Part shown: one piece after another, positions 30,564 through 40,537 of the stretch
Layout: each line of letters opens with the position of its first letter
How positions within the stretch are numbered: position 1 is the stretch's first letter
Assembly: GCA_947177635.1 (NCBI GenBank)
Contig: CAMWVQ010000017.1
Location: forward strand, 1 to 45,259
Reading direction: 5' to 3'
From: an uncultured Porphyromonadaceae bacterium
GTDB taxonomy: Bacteria > Bacteroidota > Bacteroidia > Bacteroidales > Muribaculaceae
Length of the DNA stretch: 45,259 bases
The notes under the pieces: generated by a model
Seen by the model: only the letters and a program-made list of their open reading frames with translations
Database searches by the model: none
What the model was told of the DNA's origin: nothing
Translations under genes and position numbers: made by a program

Positions 30564-33500
30564 CCGCCTCCGTACCATGCGCGACAACATCGAGGCGATA
30601 AGGCTTGTCCTGCGTCTCGGTGTGGCCGGACGCACTGCGCAAAATGTCGAAGAACGCGAGACACTGCGGAAATATGCAGGTTTTGGCGGACTGAAATGTA
30701 TCCTCAATGAAGCCAATGATTTAGAGGATGCCGCCAAATGGAGTAAAACAGATATTGAATTATTCGCCCCGACCGTTGAACTGCGCCGATTGATTCACGA
30801 CTATTCAAAGGACGACAAGGAGTTTGCCCGATATATGGATTCTCTGAAAGCCTCCGTGCTTACGGCTTTCTATACACCTGCACCTGTCATTGACGCAATA
30901 TCCGGCTCTCTGAAACAGGCGGGTATAGAGGTGCGGCGTTTTCTTGAACCGTCAGCCGGACAGGGCGCATTTATAGATTCCTTCTTGCGCAACGATATGT
31001 ATCCCGGTACGGAGGTGCTTGCCTACGAAAAGGACTTGCTAACCGGCAAAATCCTTTCAGCCCTGCACCCGTCTATACTTACACGGATAGAAGGCTTTGA
31101 AAAGATAGAGAGCGACTTCAACGGATATTTTGATGTCGCCGCCTCCAATATCCCCTTCGGCAATTTTGCCGTGCCTGACCCGACGTATGCCGTCAGCAAG
31201 GATATTCCGTACCGTCAGGCATCAAAGGCGATACACAACTATTTCTTTCTCAAGACCCTTGATTCGGTGCGTGAGGGAGGGCTGGTAGCGTTTATCGCAT
31301 CGCAGGGCGTCATGAACGCCGCGTCTCCGTTTGTCAGAATGGAGATGATGAAACGTGCCGACCTTGTGGCGGCATTGCGCCTGCCGAACAACACGTTTAG
31401 CGAGAACGCCGGAACCGATGCAGGTTCTGACCTTATCATTCTCCAGAAACATAGCGACAAGAAGAATCTTTCCTTTGACGAGGAACTTTTCACGCAGTCC
31501 GTTATCGACAACGCCACAAAGGTACCCGGCAACAAGTTCTTTCAGACATTTCCCGACAACGTAATATGTACTGATGCAAAAATGGGTACGGACCAATACG
31601 GCAAACCGGCGATTGTCTATACTCATAAGGAGGGTGTTTACGGTATCGTCCACGATATAGGGACGGCTCTCCAATTATCCTTCCGGCTGCGCCTTGATAT
31701 AGACCGCTATAACGGCTACGCCCCCAAACTGACACCTCCGACATCCCCGACAGTCAGACAGGAGACCGCCGAGAAGAAAAACGAGGCCGTCAAGAGAACC
31801 ACCGTTACAAAGGTGGCACCGCTGTTGGACCAGTACCGGGAAATGAAAAAGAAACATCCCGACGCCATTCTGTTGTTCCGTGTCGGAGATTTCTATGAGA
31901 TATTCGGAGAGGACGCAGTAAAAGCGTCCGAGATACTCGGCATAACCCTTACACGCCGCCTTAACGGGCCGACACGCAGTATCGAGCTTGCCGGGTTCCC
32001 GTATCATGCCCTCGACACCTATCTGCCCAAGCTCGTAAGAGCCGGGCAGCGTGTGGCGATATGTGAGCAACTGGAAGAACCGAAACATAAGGTCGTGGAG
32101 GAAATCACTCCTAATAATAAAAGAGTGGAGCCTCCGGTTGATACAAAGATTGAACAGGAATCGGCACCGGAACCTCCGACGGATCAACCACCAACCTCTG
32201 AACCGCCTGCAACTGCACCTACGGATAAACCGCAGGAAATAGAAACCGACGGCGCACCCGATTACAGCGGCGACTATGATCCACGGCTTTTTGCCTATAA
32301 TCTTTTCGGAGAACTGGAGCCAATCGGCAAACCACAACGCAGGCATAAGGCTGAACCGAAAAATGACAAGACCGAGACCAAGCCTGTCAACCGACCTAAA
32401 AAGGATGCGCCCTTACCTTCCAAAGTTAAATTCCGTCAGCTCACCGACAAGGAGCTGGAGTTTTATGGCTCCCTTAACTGGGATGACAATCCGCCTATCA
32501 ACGGATTCTACGAGGCTATGATGTCTATCGCCCACCGACAGCTGGAGGAAAGGGCGAGAATGGAGGCGGAAGCCATGTCTGCCGAGGCTGCCAGAGCTGC
32601 GGGCATCGCCCCCGGCGAGACATATATCGAAAAGACCGAGGGGGATTTCATACCCGGCGGCCGCAACCGTCCGCCGAAAGTCACAGCCATACCGATAGAG
32701 GGTGCGGGGCCGGATATGTCGCCGAGAAGATTCTCGGAGGATATACGGTCTTTCCACAAGAACGGCTCTATGGTGGTGGACAACGGTCAGGTCGGATTTC
32801 TCTCCGAGGTCAGGAAGAACGGCGCGACATTCAAGCCTATGCGCATAAAGCCGGAACAGGCACAACGCGCTATGCTCTATATAACCCTGTCGGAGACATA
32901 CCAGCAGTTATATGACTACGAGGTGGAGACACAGGAGCCGTCGGAGGAACTGCGCGAACATCTCAACCAGTATTACGATGAGTTCGTGGAGCGATACGGG
33001 CATCTCAACGAGAAAGCCAACGCCAAGCTGATTATGCTGGACGCCAACGGCATGGATTCACTTGCTCTGGAACGCGCGGAGGCGGGGCTGTTTGTCAAGG
33101 CCGACATCTTCGACCATCCCGTCGCCTTCAATATCCACGAGGTGACTTCAGTCAATACCCCGATGGAGGCGTTGGCGGCGTCGCTCAACAAGTACGGCGA
33201 TGTGAGGCTCGGATATATGTCCTCGCTTGTGGACATGGATGAGAACCAAATTGCCGAAGAACTGAAAGGTCATATCTACTTCAATCCACTTGTGTCGGAA
33301 TACGAGACCGTCGACCGCTTCGTCGCCGGAAACGTGGTGAAGAAAGCGGAGATGATTGAACAGTGGATAAAAGACCATGACGCCCATGACAGCCGGATTG
33401 ACGAAAGTCTTTCGGCGTTGAAGAATGCGGTTCCCCGCAGGATCACTTTCGAGGAACTTGACTTCAATTTCGGGGAGCGGTGGATACCCACAGGCATCTA

Positions 33501-36500
33501 CTCCGCATACATGAGCCATCTGTATGAGACCGACATCAAGATTGCCTATTCGCCTTCTCTGGATGATTATTCCGCGACAAACTCGGAAAACACCATGAAG
33601 ATACTGGAGGAATTCCGTGTAAAAGGTGAATATCGCTCCTACAACGGCATGAGCCTGTTGAAACACGCCCTGCACAACACCGTGCCGGAGATAAAGAAGT
33701 GTATCGGCAAGGACGACCACGGTAACGACATCAAGGTGCCGGACACCGAGGCGATACAGCTCGCCAATTCCAAGATTGAAGAAATCCGCGACGGTTTTTC
33801 CGAATGGCTGGAGGTTCAAAGCCCGGAGTTTAAGGAGAGGCTGGTTGACCTGTATAACCGCAAGTTCAACTGTTTTGTCAGACCGAGGTATGACGGGTCC
33901 CACCAGACTTTTCCCGGCCTCAACCTGAAGATGCTGGCTGACCGTTACGGCATACATTCGATATATGCCTCACAGAAGGACTGCGTATGGATGCTGAAAC
34001 AGAACGGAGGCGGAATAGCCGACCATCAGGTCGGCACAGGCAAGACACTGATAATGTGCATAGCCGCGCACGAGATGAAGCGTCTGGGCATGGTGCATAA
34101 GCCGATGATTATCGGACTGAAAGCCAATGTCGCCGACATAGCCATGACCTATCAGGCAGCCTATCCCGACGCCCGCATCCTGTATGCCGATGAAAAGAGC
34201 TACACCGCGCAGAACCGTGTCCGATTCTTCAACAATATGCGTAACAACGACTATGACTGCATAATAATGTCGCACGACCAGTTCGGCATGATACCGCAGT
34301 CGCCGGAGGTGCAGCAGGAGATACTGGAGGCGGAGCTGAACACCGTCGAGGAAAACCTTGATGTGGTCCGGCAGCAGGGCAAGGATGTGTCACGGGGTAT
34401 GCTCCGGGGGCTGGAGACCCGCAAGAAGAACCTTGAGGCGAAGCTGGAGACGGTGCGCTATCAGATAGACCACCGCACTGACGATGTGATCGACTTCCGG
34501 CAGATGGGCATAGACCACATTTTCGTGGATGAAAGTCATCAGTTCAAAAACCTTATGTTCAACACCCGCCACAACCGTGTCGCGGGGCTGGGTAACTCAG
34601 ACGGGAGCCAACGCGCCCTCAACCTCCTTTTCGCCATACGCACCATTCAGGAGCGCAACGGCAGGGATTTGGGGGCCACTTTCCTCAGCGGTACCACTAT
34701 CAGCAACTCACTTACAGAGCTGTATCTGCTGTTTAAGTATCTGCGTCCGAGAGAACTTGAAAGGCAGGACATCCGCTGTTTCGACGCATGGGCGGCGATT
34801 TTTGCAAAAAAGACCACAGACTTCGAGTTCAATGTAACCAATAATATCGTGGCAAAGGACAGATTCAGGTACTTTATCAAGGTGCCGGAATTGGCGGCGT
34901 TTTATAATGAAATCACTGACTATCGCACGGCGGAGGATGTGGGAGTTGACCGTCCTGAAAAACGGGAGATACTCCACAACATACCTCCCACTCCACAGCA
35001 GGAGGAGTTCATTCAGAAACTGATGGAGTATGCAAAAACTGGTGACGCAACTCTGTTGGGACGCGGTGCGCTGTCGGAGAAAGAGAAGAAAGGAAAGATG
35101 CTCATCGCCACGGACTATGCCCGCAAGATGGCTCTTGATATGCGTATGATTGACCCTTCCTATGAGGATCACCCGGATAACAAAGCCTCGCATTGCGCCC
35201 GTATGATAGCCGAGTATTACCGCAAATTTGACGCCCAGAAAGGCACACAGTTTGTTTTCAGCGATTTGGGGACATACAAGCCCGGCGAATGGTCAGTTTA
35301 CAGTGAAATCAAACGTAAACTTATCGAGGACTACGGTATCCCGGCGCATGAAATCCGGTTTATACAGGAGTGCAAGACTGCGAAATCACGGAAAGCCATC
35401 ATAGAGGCTATGAACGAAGGCTCTGTAAGGGTTTTGTTCGGTTCGACATCCATGTTGGGGACAGGCGTAAACGCCCAGAAAAGGGCTGTCGCGGTCCATG
35501 AGCTTGACACGCCGTGGCGTCCCAGCGACTTGGAGCAGCGCGAGGGCCGTGCCATACGCAAGGGCAACGAGGTCGCGAAGCTCTACAACGACAACAAGGT
35601 CGATGTGATAATCTATGCAGTGGAGAGGTCGCTGGACTCCTACAAGTTCAATCTTCTTCACTGCAAGCAGACTTTCATATCGCAGTTGAAACGTGGCGCA
35701 TTAGGTGCGAGAACCATTGATGAAGGCTCTATGGACGAGGATACCGGCATGAACTTCTCGGAGTATATGGCTATTCTTTCAGGGAACACCGACCTGCTTG
35801 AAAAGGCCAAACTTGAAAAGCGCATAGGCGCGCTGGAAAGTGAGCGAAAGGCGCACGGCAAGGGAAAGGCTGACAGCGAATATAAGCTGCGTTCCCTGAA
35901 CGACGACATCGGAAAGAACGAGATCACCATGCGAAAAATGCAGTCGGATTTGGATAAATATCAGGCTGCCGTCAAGCGAGATGATGAAGGTAATCCGTTG
36001 CCCGGTCTGACTCTTGATGGTTGCGGGCTCACCGATATTCAGAACATGGGTATCCATCTGCAAGGACTGGCACAGCGTACCAACACCCACGGCGAATCTG
36101 TTCGTGTCGGAGAGGTATATGGCTTTCAGATAAGCATTATCTCCGAAAAAACGCTAACCGATGGCATCGAGGCAGTACAGAACCGCTTTGTCGTGGAGGG
36201 CGAGTACAAGTACCGTTACAACAACGGATTTATCGCCATGAGCGACACAAAAGCTACCTGTATGAATTTCGTTAATGCTCTGGAGCGTCTTCCCGAAATC
36301 ATACGCCAGTATGAGGAACGCACCGAGAAAATGCGGAAGGATGTCCCGTTGCTCGAAGCCATCATCGCAAAGCCGTGGGGTAAGGAGGATGAGCTGAAAG
36401 CGTTGAAATCCGAACTTGCCGTCCTTGACCGTAAGATCACTGCCGAACTTGCTCCCAAGCATGATGAAAAGGACGGCGAGGAAGTCAAGCGGGATGAAAA

Positions 36501-36636
36501 ATCCCAACAGACTAATGCCATTGATAATCCTTCACATTCGTCAAATTCAAAGGAATCATTGGTCGCTGAACCTCTGGCCAGTTATACCCAATGTGATATG
36601 CCTCGACCATCTTCGCTCAATTTTAAAAGGCTTTGA
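30553..36636 (+). CDS. Giant N6-methylase / MutS-domain-I / SNF2-helicase fusion protein
   Basis: A 2027-residue protein. The N6-methylase-like domain (about 30-400) has SAM motif [12 protein letters not shown] (about 131) and a catalytic motif IV variant, NIPF (about 200), in place of NPPY. Next comes an inserted MutS domain I (about 423-515) with [16 protein letters not shown], including the Phe-Tyr-Glu of the MutS mismatch-reading motif. A Pro/Glu-rich linker extends to about 650. An SNF2-type helicase follows, with Walker A GTGKT (about 1160), DESH box (about 1325), and motifs [23 protein letters not shown] and [15 protein letters not shown] (about 1637-1672). The C-terminus is coiled coil. 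Similar giants in conjugative elements and phage (DarB-like) are thought to protect incoming DNA; that role is inferred here. Confidence 0.85.
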   Translation: MAYNRLRTMRDNIEAIRLVLRLGVAGRTAQNVEERETLRKYAGFGGLKCILNEANDLEDAAKWSKTDIELFAPTVELRRLIHDYSKDDKEFARYMDSLKASVLTAFYTPAPVIDAISGSLKQAGIEVRRFLEPSAGQGAFIDSFLRNDMYPGTEVLAYEKDLLTGKILSALHPSILTRIEGFEKIESDFNGYFDVAASNIPFGNFAVPDPTYAVSKDIPYRQASKAIHNYFFLKTLDSVREGGLVAFIASQGVMNAASPFVRMEMMKRADLVAALRLPNNTFSENAGTDAGSDLIILQKHSDKKNLSFDEELFTQSVIDNATKVPGNKFFQTFPDNVICTDAKMGTDQYGKPAIVYTHKEGVYGIVHDIGTALQLSFRLRLDIDRYNGYAPKLTPPTSPTVRQETAEKKNEAVKRTTVTKVAPLLDQYREMKKKHPDAILLFRVGDFYEIFGEDAVKASEILGITLTRRLNGPTRSIELAGFPYHALDTYLPKLVRAGQRVAICEQLEEPKHKVVEEITPNNKRVEPPVDTKIEQESAPEPPTDQPPTSEPPATAPTDKPQEIETDGAPDYSGDYDPRLFAYNLFGELEPIGKPQRRHKAEPKNDKTETKPVNRPKKDAPLPSKVKFRQLTDKELEFYGSLNWDDNPPINGFYEAMMSIAHRQLEERARMEAEAMSAEAARAAGIAPGETYIEKTEGDFIPGGRNRPPKVTAIPIEGAGPDMSPRRFSEDIRSFHKNGSMVVDNGQVGFLSEVRKNGATFKPMRIKPEQAQRAMLYITLSETYQQLYDYEVETQEPSEELREHLNQYYDEFVERYGHLNEKANAKLIMLDANGMDSLALERAEAGLFVKADIFDHPVAFNIHEVTSVNTPMEALAASLNKYGDVRLGYMSSLVDMDENQIAEELKGHIYFNPLVSEYETVDRFVAGNVVKKAEMIEQWIKDHDAHDSRIDESLSALKNAVPRRITFEELDFNFGERWIPTGIYSAYMSHLYETDIKIAYSPSLDDYSATNSENTMKILEEFRVKGEYRSYNGMSLLKHALHNTVPEIKKCIGKDDHGNDIKVPDTEAIQLANSKIEEIRDGFSEWLEVQSPEFKERLVDLYNRKFNCFVRPRYDGSHQTFPGLNLKMLADRYGIHSIYASQKDCVWMLKQNGGGIADHQVGTGKTLIMCIAAHEMKRLGMVHKPMIIGLKANVADIAMTYQAAYPDARILYADEKSYTAQNRVRFFNNMRNNDYDCIIMSHDQFGMIPQSPEVQQEILEAELNTVEENLDVVRQQGKDVSRGMLRGLETRKKNLEAKLETVRYQIDHRTDDVIDFRQMGIDHIFVDESHQFKNLMFNTRHNRVAGLGNSDGSQRALNLLFAIRTIQERNGRDLGATFLSGTTISNSLTELYLLFKYLRPRELERQDIRCFDAWAAIFAKKTTDFEFNVTNNIVAKDRFRYFIKVPELAAFYNEITDYRTAEDVGVDRPEKREILHNIPPTPQQEEFIQKLMEYAKTGDATLLGRGALSEKEKKGKMLIATDYARKMALDMRMIDPSYEDHPDNKASHCARMIAEYYRKFDAQKGTQFVFSDLGTYKPGEWSVYSEIKRKLIEDYGIPAHEIRFIQECKTAKSRKAIIEAMNEGSVRVLFGSTSMLGTGVNAQKRAVAVHELDTPWRPSDLEQREGRAIRKGNEVAKLYNDNKVDVIIYAVERSLDSYKFNLLHCKQTFISQLKRGALGARTIDEGSMDEDTGMNFSEYMAILSGNTDLLEKAKLEKRIGALESERKAHGKGKADSEYKLRSLNDDIGKNEITMRKMQSDLDKYQAAVKRDDEGNPLPGLTLDGCGLTDIQNMGIHLQGLAQRTNTHGESVRVGEVYGFQISIISEKTLTDGIEAVQNRFVVEGEYKYRYNNGFIAMSDTKATCMNFVNALERLPEIIRQYEERTEKMRKDVPLLEAIIAKPWGKEDELKALKSELAVLDRKITAELAPKHDEKDGEEVKRDEKSQQTNAIDNPSHSSNSKESLVAEPLASYTQCDMPRPSSLNFKRL

Positions 36637-36642
36637 GATGAA

Positions 36643-36684
36643 AAAACGGACGTTGTTGAAAAATACAACGTCCGTTTTATTTTT
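36643..36684 (+). terminator. Terminator after the giant methylase-helicase gene
   Basis: A perfect 14-bp stem (AAAACGGACGTTGT with ACAACGTCCGTTTT) with an 8-nt loop, followed by ATTTTT. It starts 6 nt after the stop codon. Confidence 0.85.
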
Positions 36685-36701
36685 AATCCAAAAATAAATT
36701 G

Positions 36702-36709
36702 TAACTTTG
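36702..36709 (+). promoter_or_regulatory. Promoter -7 box of the predicted structured RNA
   Basis: TAACTTTG matches TAnnTTTG and lies just downstream of the preceding terminator, so it would start an independent transcript. Confidence 0.55.
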
Positions 36710-36715
36710 TAAGCG

Positions 36716-36927
36716 AATAGCAATGGCGGTTGGTGACGACCACCGCTTCAACATATTGCATTCGTATTGACTCGTAAAGGAAAACTGCTAATTTTCATTG
36801 ATAGACGAGGACATACGGAGCAATCGTGTCGTATTTTTACACAAATACGGCACGGTCTGCATACATCCGTCTATCAGCCTTTAGCAGTGGCTCCTTTACG
36901 GGCGTATGCAGATTCGTGCTTTTTTTA
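36716..36927 (+). ncRNA. Predicted highly structured RNA with its own terminator
   Basis: The stretch folds as a long interrupted hairpin. CGTAAAGGA (36773-36781) pairs with 36892-36900, ACTGCTAA (36784-36791) with 36881-36888, and TGATAGACG (36799-36807) with 36868-36876. An apical hairpin, GTGTCGTATTT (36826-36836) with AAATACGGCAC (36843-36853), sits inside. A separate 5' hairpin lies at 36726-36746. A seven-T run at 36920-36926 follows. It has no credible reading frame. It starts after a promoter box and ends 52 nt before the TetR gene, so it may be a small RNA or a leader. No named family is recognised; ends are approximate. Confidence 0.6.
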
Positions 36928-36978
36928 TCATATCGGCAGGGGGTTGCATCACAAAAAATGTAAACTCCTGCCTGTTAT

Positions 36979-37557
36979 ATGAAGCCACAAGAAAAAGCCG
37001 CCGAAACGAAAGAACGAATATTGACAAGGATATTGCCTCTTTTCCTTGTAAACAACTATGAGGCAATAACCATAGGTCTGATGGAGGATGCGACTTGCAT
37101 GACAAGGGGAACCATATATCGATACTTTGACAATAAGAAGGCCATCTTCAAGCAGGCACTATTCCGGTATTATGACTCACCGCAAAACGTGCTGTTTGCC
37201 ATACCTCCGGAGAAACACAATCTGTCTGAGTATTGGAAGCTGAAGATACGACAGCTTGAACGCGCCTACTCTTATATGAGGGAATATGGCATACTTGTCG
37301 ATATGCTCGCAATATCCCATTACATTGAGATACAGGGAATGCGCATTATCCCATCTTTTAGTGAAATGATAGCATCACACAAACACCGGAATCTCAAATA
37401 TTGGTCATTGGTGCTCAGGAACACGCCTGACATTTCCTTGAACACTCAAAGAATATCATATTTGAGAGCCGGGCAAATATACCACGGCCTCTTCCTGCAA
37501 TTATGTTCAAACTACCCTAAGGGGAAGTCAAGTTTGCCACCCATCAAATTCCCGTAA
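36979..37557 (+). CDS. TetR/AcrR-like transcriptional regulator
   Basis: A 192-residue regulator. The N-terminal 60 residues are a TetR-type DNA-binding domain (ETKERILTRILPLFLVNNYE, then ITIGLMEDATCMTRGTIYRY and FDNKKAIFKQAL), with TRGTIYRYF as the recognition-helix region. The C-terminal ligand domain is unrecognised. ATG 36979 starts 10 residues before the first helix. It lies downstream of the predicted structured RNA and upstream of rteC. A 7-bp palindrome with a 4-nt spacer, TTACTAT-ATTC-ATAGTAA (37655-37672), lies after it and is a possible operator. The ligand is unknown. Confidence 0.8.
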   Translation: MKPQEKAAETKERILTRILPLFLVNNYEAITIGLMEDATCMTRGTIYRYFDNKKAIFKQALFRYYDSPQNVLFAIPPEKHNLSEYWKLKIRQLERAYSYMREYGILVDMLAISHYIEIQGMRIIPSFSEMIASHKHRNLKYWSLVLRNTPDISLNTQRISYLRAGQIYHGLFLQLCSNYPKGKSSLPPIKFP

Positions 37558-37654
37558 TTTGAGCAAATATCAGTTAAGGAGCACAAAGCCCTTGTTGGCA
37601 AGGACTGTCTGCGGATTTTAACATATCTGTTCACAGTGTAAAATTTTAAAATAT

Positions 37655-37762
37655 TTACTATATTCATAGTAATAAGACAACTAATGTAGTTAGTTGAACA
37701 AATTGAAATCACGATATGTTATAATGCCTGTTGTAATCAAATATCAGTTCAGCATTATAACA
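37655..37762 (+). promoter_or_regulatory. Inverted repeats in the rteC leader
   Basis: TTACTAT-ATTC-ATAGTAA (37655-37672) is a dyad of operator size. TGTTATAATGC (37717-37727) is the exact reverse complement of GCATTATAACA (37752-37762) with 24 nt between. CAAATATCAGTT also occurs directly repeated near 37564 and 37739. The interval 37558-37807 has no gene. These are candidate binding sites for TetR, RteC or an upstream regulator (inference). Confidence 0.45.
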
Positions 37763-37807
37763 CACCTATGAACAGATTCAATAATTCAAAAAAAAAAGAC
37801 CCGATAA

Positions 37808-38398
37808 ATGGATATCTTTTCACTTACCGAGACCGAGTTCTTCCGAAAGCTGACCGACGGAGAGAACGACAATTTAAGCATAGCCTATAAAGATTTTGTG
37901 TTACAGGTCAGTAAGTTGTGCAATAATGAACCACATAAAGGCTGCGTAATAAGCGCGTTGCTGTTTGTGGAGGTAGAGATAAGCCACTTACAGACGGCGG
38001 CACAACGTCAGGAGGTCAACGATGCACTCGTTTCATTCATCAACAAAGCACTGTGTTTCTTACGTCAGACCCTGACCCACTACAAGGAGATAGATTTTCA
38101 TACTGTCAACGAAGATAATATGCTTGACAGTCTCGGACTTGACTGGAAGGCCAACAAGACAGACCTTATAGAACTGGGCTACGCCTTCAAGGTAGCCAAC
38201 TGCTTCGGAACCAAACTCAGCGCGAAAGATATAATCGGCAGGCTCGCCCGTATCTTTAAGGTCGATATGACCGAAAGCTACATCTACAAGAAATACTCGG
38301 AAATGAGGGTTAGAGGGCGCAACAGCCGCACATACTTTATGGATACCCTGATTGACGGGCTTAACAGCTTTATGTCAAAACAGGATCAGGAGAACTGA
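37808..38398 (+). CDS. rteC: RteC-type regulator of conjugative-element excision
   Basis: A 196-residue protein. The C-terminal half contains the RteC signature: LDWKANKTDLIELGYAFKVA, then DIIGRLARIFKVDMTESYIY and RNSRTYFMDTLIDGL. In CTnDOT, RteC activates the excision genes in response to tetracycline via RteA/RteB. No rteA/rteB two-component genes occur nearby in this window; a TetR-like gene precedes it instead, so the inducing signal may differ. Its length is slightly below that of CTnDOT RteC. The stop is followed by a bidirectional terminator shared with mobC. Confidence 0.8.
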   Translation: MDIFSLTETEFFRKLTDGENDNLSIAYKDFVLQVSKLCNNEPHKGCVISALLFVEVEISHLQTAAQRQEVNDALVSFINKALCFLRQTLTHYKEIDFHTVNEDNMLDSLGLDWKANKTDLIELGYAFKVANCFGTKLSAKDIIGRLARIFKVDMTESYIYKKYSEMRVRGRNSRTYFMDTLIDGLNSFMSKQDQEN

Positions 38399-38458
38399 CC
38401 TCCTCAGACCGATGTCCAGCCACTAATCCATCCAGATAATTAATCATACGCAAATAGT

Positions 38459-38494
38459 AAACCCCGGCCACTCGTGATGAATGGTCGGGGGGTT
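38459..38494. terminator. Bidirectional terminator between rteC and mobC
   Basis: CCCCGGCCA (38462-38470) pairs with TGGTCGGGG (38482-38490), a 9-bp stem with one G-T pair and an 11-nt loop, with T- and A-rich flanks. It is located between the convergent rteC and mobC stop codons. Confidence 0.6.
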
Positions 38495-38507
38495 GCTTTA
38501 TCTACTA

Positions 38508-40508
38508 CTACGGCTTCATGTGCAACAGATGGCGGAGATTGGGGTCGGCGGCGATGCGTTCAAGTTCCAGCCTGACAATATCCTTCACATCCTGCTTAAC
38601 CTTATCATAGTTACGTTGGATTGTGGCTTTCATCTTCAACTTGTCAGGCGTGTCGTCCTTGAAATCGGTAATCAGCGGAATGGGCTGATAGGCGGCAGTC
38701 TCCGCCGCCACTTTCTTGGTGTCCACCACAATCTCGGCATGAAAAATCTTCTGGTCGATGCGCTCGTCGAAATTGTCGCTGACGGCACCGACAAACATTC
38801 CCTGCGTCAGAGTGGAAATCTTGCTCGCCGGAATAAGAGAATCCATCTGAGTGTTGATCGAGTGGCTCACATCCTGACGGTTGATGCTCATGGACTGCCT
38901 TTGCTGGAGAACCTTGCCGAACCTCTCGGATAAGGTCTTTGCAGTCTCGCCGACAACCTGCCCGGAAAAGATATTGCCAACGGTATTCATCACCACCGCT
39001 GCCTCCTTGTCGCCGTAATCTCGCTTGAGCTGTGAAAAGTCCTGAAAGCCGAGGCATACGGCAACCTTGTTACTTCGTGCGGTAGCAATAAGATTGTCGA
39101 GACCCTTGAAATATATGGTCGGCAGCTCGTCTATGATTACGCCGGACTTCAACATTCCTTTCTTGTTTATCAGTTTGACAATTCTGGAGTTGTATAGACC
39201 GAGTGCCGCGCCGTAGATGTTCTGTCTGTCGGGATTGTTGCCGACACAGAGAATCTTCGGCTCTTTCGGATTGTTGATGTCGAGCGTAAAATCATCGCCC
39301 GTCATAATCCAGTAGAGCTGCGGGGAAATCATGCGGGAAAGAGGAATCTTTGCCGACGCAATCTGCCCGGCAAGCTGTTCAGCCGCGCCTCCCTGCCAAG
39401 CGTCGATAAACGGAGAAAGATAGTTTTCCAGTTCCGTGTATGATGTGAGGATAGGAAATATATCCTCATACCGGCGGCAAAGGAATTCAATGGCATGGGG
39501 GAAGGTGCAGTATTTGCCGTTCTCGTATATTTTGAGATACCAGATGATTGCGGCAAACAGCACTATTGGGGATTCTACGAAGAAATCACCCTGTTTCTGT
39601 ATCCATGTGCGGTTCAGGTTCATCATAATGGTGTATGCCGATTCGTATGCGTCGGCAATATCCGACATGAAATCCGGGTGTATCGGATTGCACCTGTGGG
39701 AGTGTTCCGGATCATCGAAATTTATGACGCAGAACGTGGGTGGATTCTTGCCGTAACTGTCGGCATGGTTGAGCATATGGTTATACGCAATCAGCGACAA
39801 ATCAGGGAATTTGTAGTCATACACATAAAGCCCGAAGCCCTTTTCTATCTGCTGTTTGATGAAATTGTTGACCACCGCGAATGACTTGCCGGAACCGGGA
39901 GTGCCGAGGACTATCGAGGCTCTGAAAGGGTTGACCACGTTTATCCAGCCCCTGTTCCACCGTTTTTTATAATAAAAGCGTGTGGGGAGATTTACTGAAT
40001 ATTCATTCTCCATCAGCTTGGTCTCCTGCATGAACGATTCGTTTTCCTCGTTGAAACGGTCGTCCATCATATTGTTCTTCAACAGACGGCTCATCCACAC
40101 CCCTCCGAGCAGCAGGCACACATATCCCGATATAGTGGTGAATATATAGGTGTAGTACCAGCCGAGAGACACCATCCACCAATCGAGAAAAAACAGCACG
40201 GCACCAATGGAGATTATTAGCCATATCTGGCCCCATTTTATTTTTTCGTTCTTGACACCTTTGGTGCCGAAACACGAGAGGGCAAGCAGAATGAGCGTCC
40301 ACCATTTGGCGTTCCACGGATTGTGGAACATGCTCCCGGCATCGTTAAGACCGCGAAGAACCTTCAAGGTCTGCGGGTGGAACTCCCAGCCCGATACAAG
40401 GGGCTGGCAGAACCAGTAAATGTTGGCAACCATCACGGCGATGCTGACGCCACGGAGTAGATCCATGATTTTCGACAACGCCCTGAGGTCATCTTCCTGT
40501 TGTGACAT
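38508..40508 (-). CDS. mobC: Conjugative coupling protein MobC (VirD4/TraG/TraD type)
   Basis: A 666-residue inner-membrane ATPase that links the relaxosome to the mating channel. N-terminal membrane helices lie at about 20-38, 68-80 and 95-140. Walker A GTPGSGKS is at about 202-209, and Walker B is in GVIIDELPTIYF followed by GLDNLIATARSNKVAVCLGF and QDFSQL, as in TraG/VirD4 proteins. The following segment TVGNIFSGQVVGETAKTLSE is typical of Bacteroides MobC. It is the third gene of the mobA-mobB-mobC operon, 29 nt after mobB. Length is normal for the family. Confidence 0.92.
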   Translation of the reverse strand: MSQQEDDLRALSKIMDLLRGVSIAVMVANIYWFCQPLVSGWEFHPQTLKVLRGLNDAGSMFHNPWNAKWWTLILLALSCFGTKGVKNEKIKWGQIWLIISIGAVLFFLDWWMVSLGWYYTYIFTTISGYVCLLLGGVWMSRLLKNNMMDDRFNEENESFMQETKLMENEYSVNLPTRFYYKKRWNRGWINVVNPFRASIVLGTPGSGKSFAVVNNFIKQQIEKGFGLYVYDYKFPDLSLIAYNHMLNHADSYGKNPPTFCVINFDDPEHSHRCNPIHPDFMSDIADAYESAYTIMMNLNRTWIQKQGDFFVESPIVLFAAIIWYLKIYENGKYCTFPHAIEFLCRRYEDIFPILTSYTELENYLSPFIDAWQGGAAEQLAGQIASAKIPLSRMISPQLYWIMTGDDFTLDINNPKEPKILCVGNNPDRQNIYGAALGLYNSRIVKLINKKGMLKSGVIIDELPTIYFKGLDNLIATARSNKVAVCLGFQDFSQLKRDYGDKEAAVVMNTVGNIFSGQVVGETAKTLSERFGKVLQQRQSMSINRQDVSHSINTQMDSLIPASKISTLTQGMFVGAVSDNFDERIDQKIFHAEIVVDTKKVAAETAAYQPIPLITDFKDDTPDKLKMKATIQRNYDKVKQDVKDIVRLELERIAADPNLRHLLHMKP

Positions 40509-40537
40509 AATAAATCTTGTGTTTGGAGTTTGACAAA

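Noticed and set aside
31819-32095. A mutS gene
   Set aside because: Only domain I is present, embedded in frame in the methylase-helicase; no MutS core, clamp or ATPase domain.
36757-36909. Retron RNA
   Set aside because: The paired layout is suggestive, but no reverse transcriptase gene is nearby and no msr-type feature is evident.
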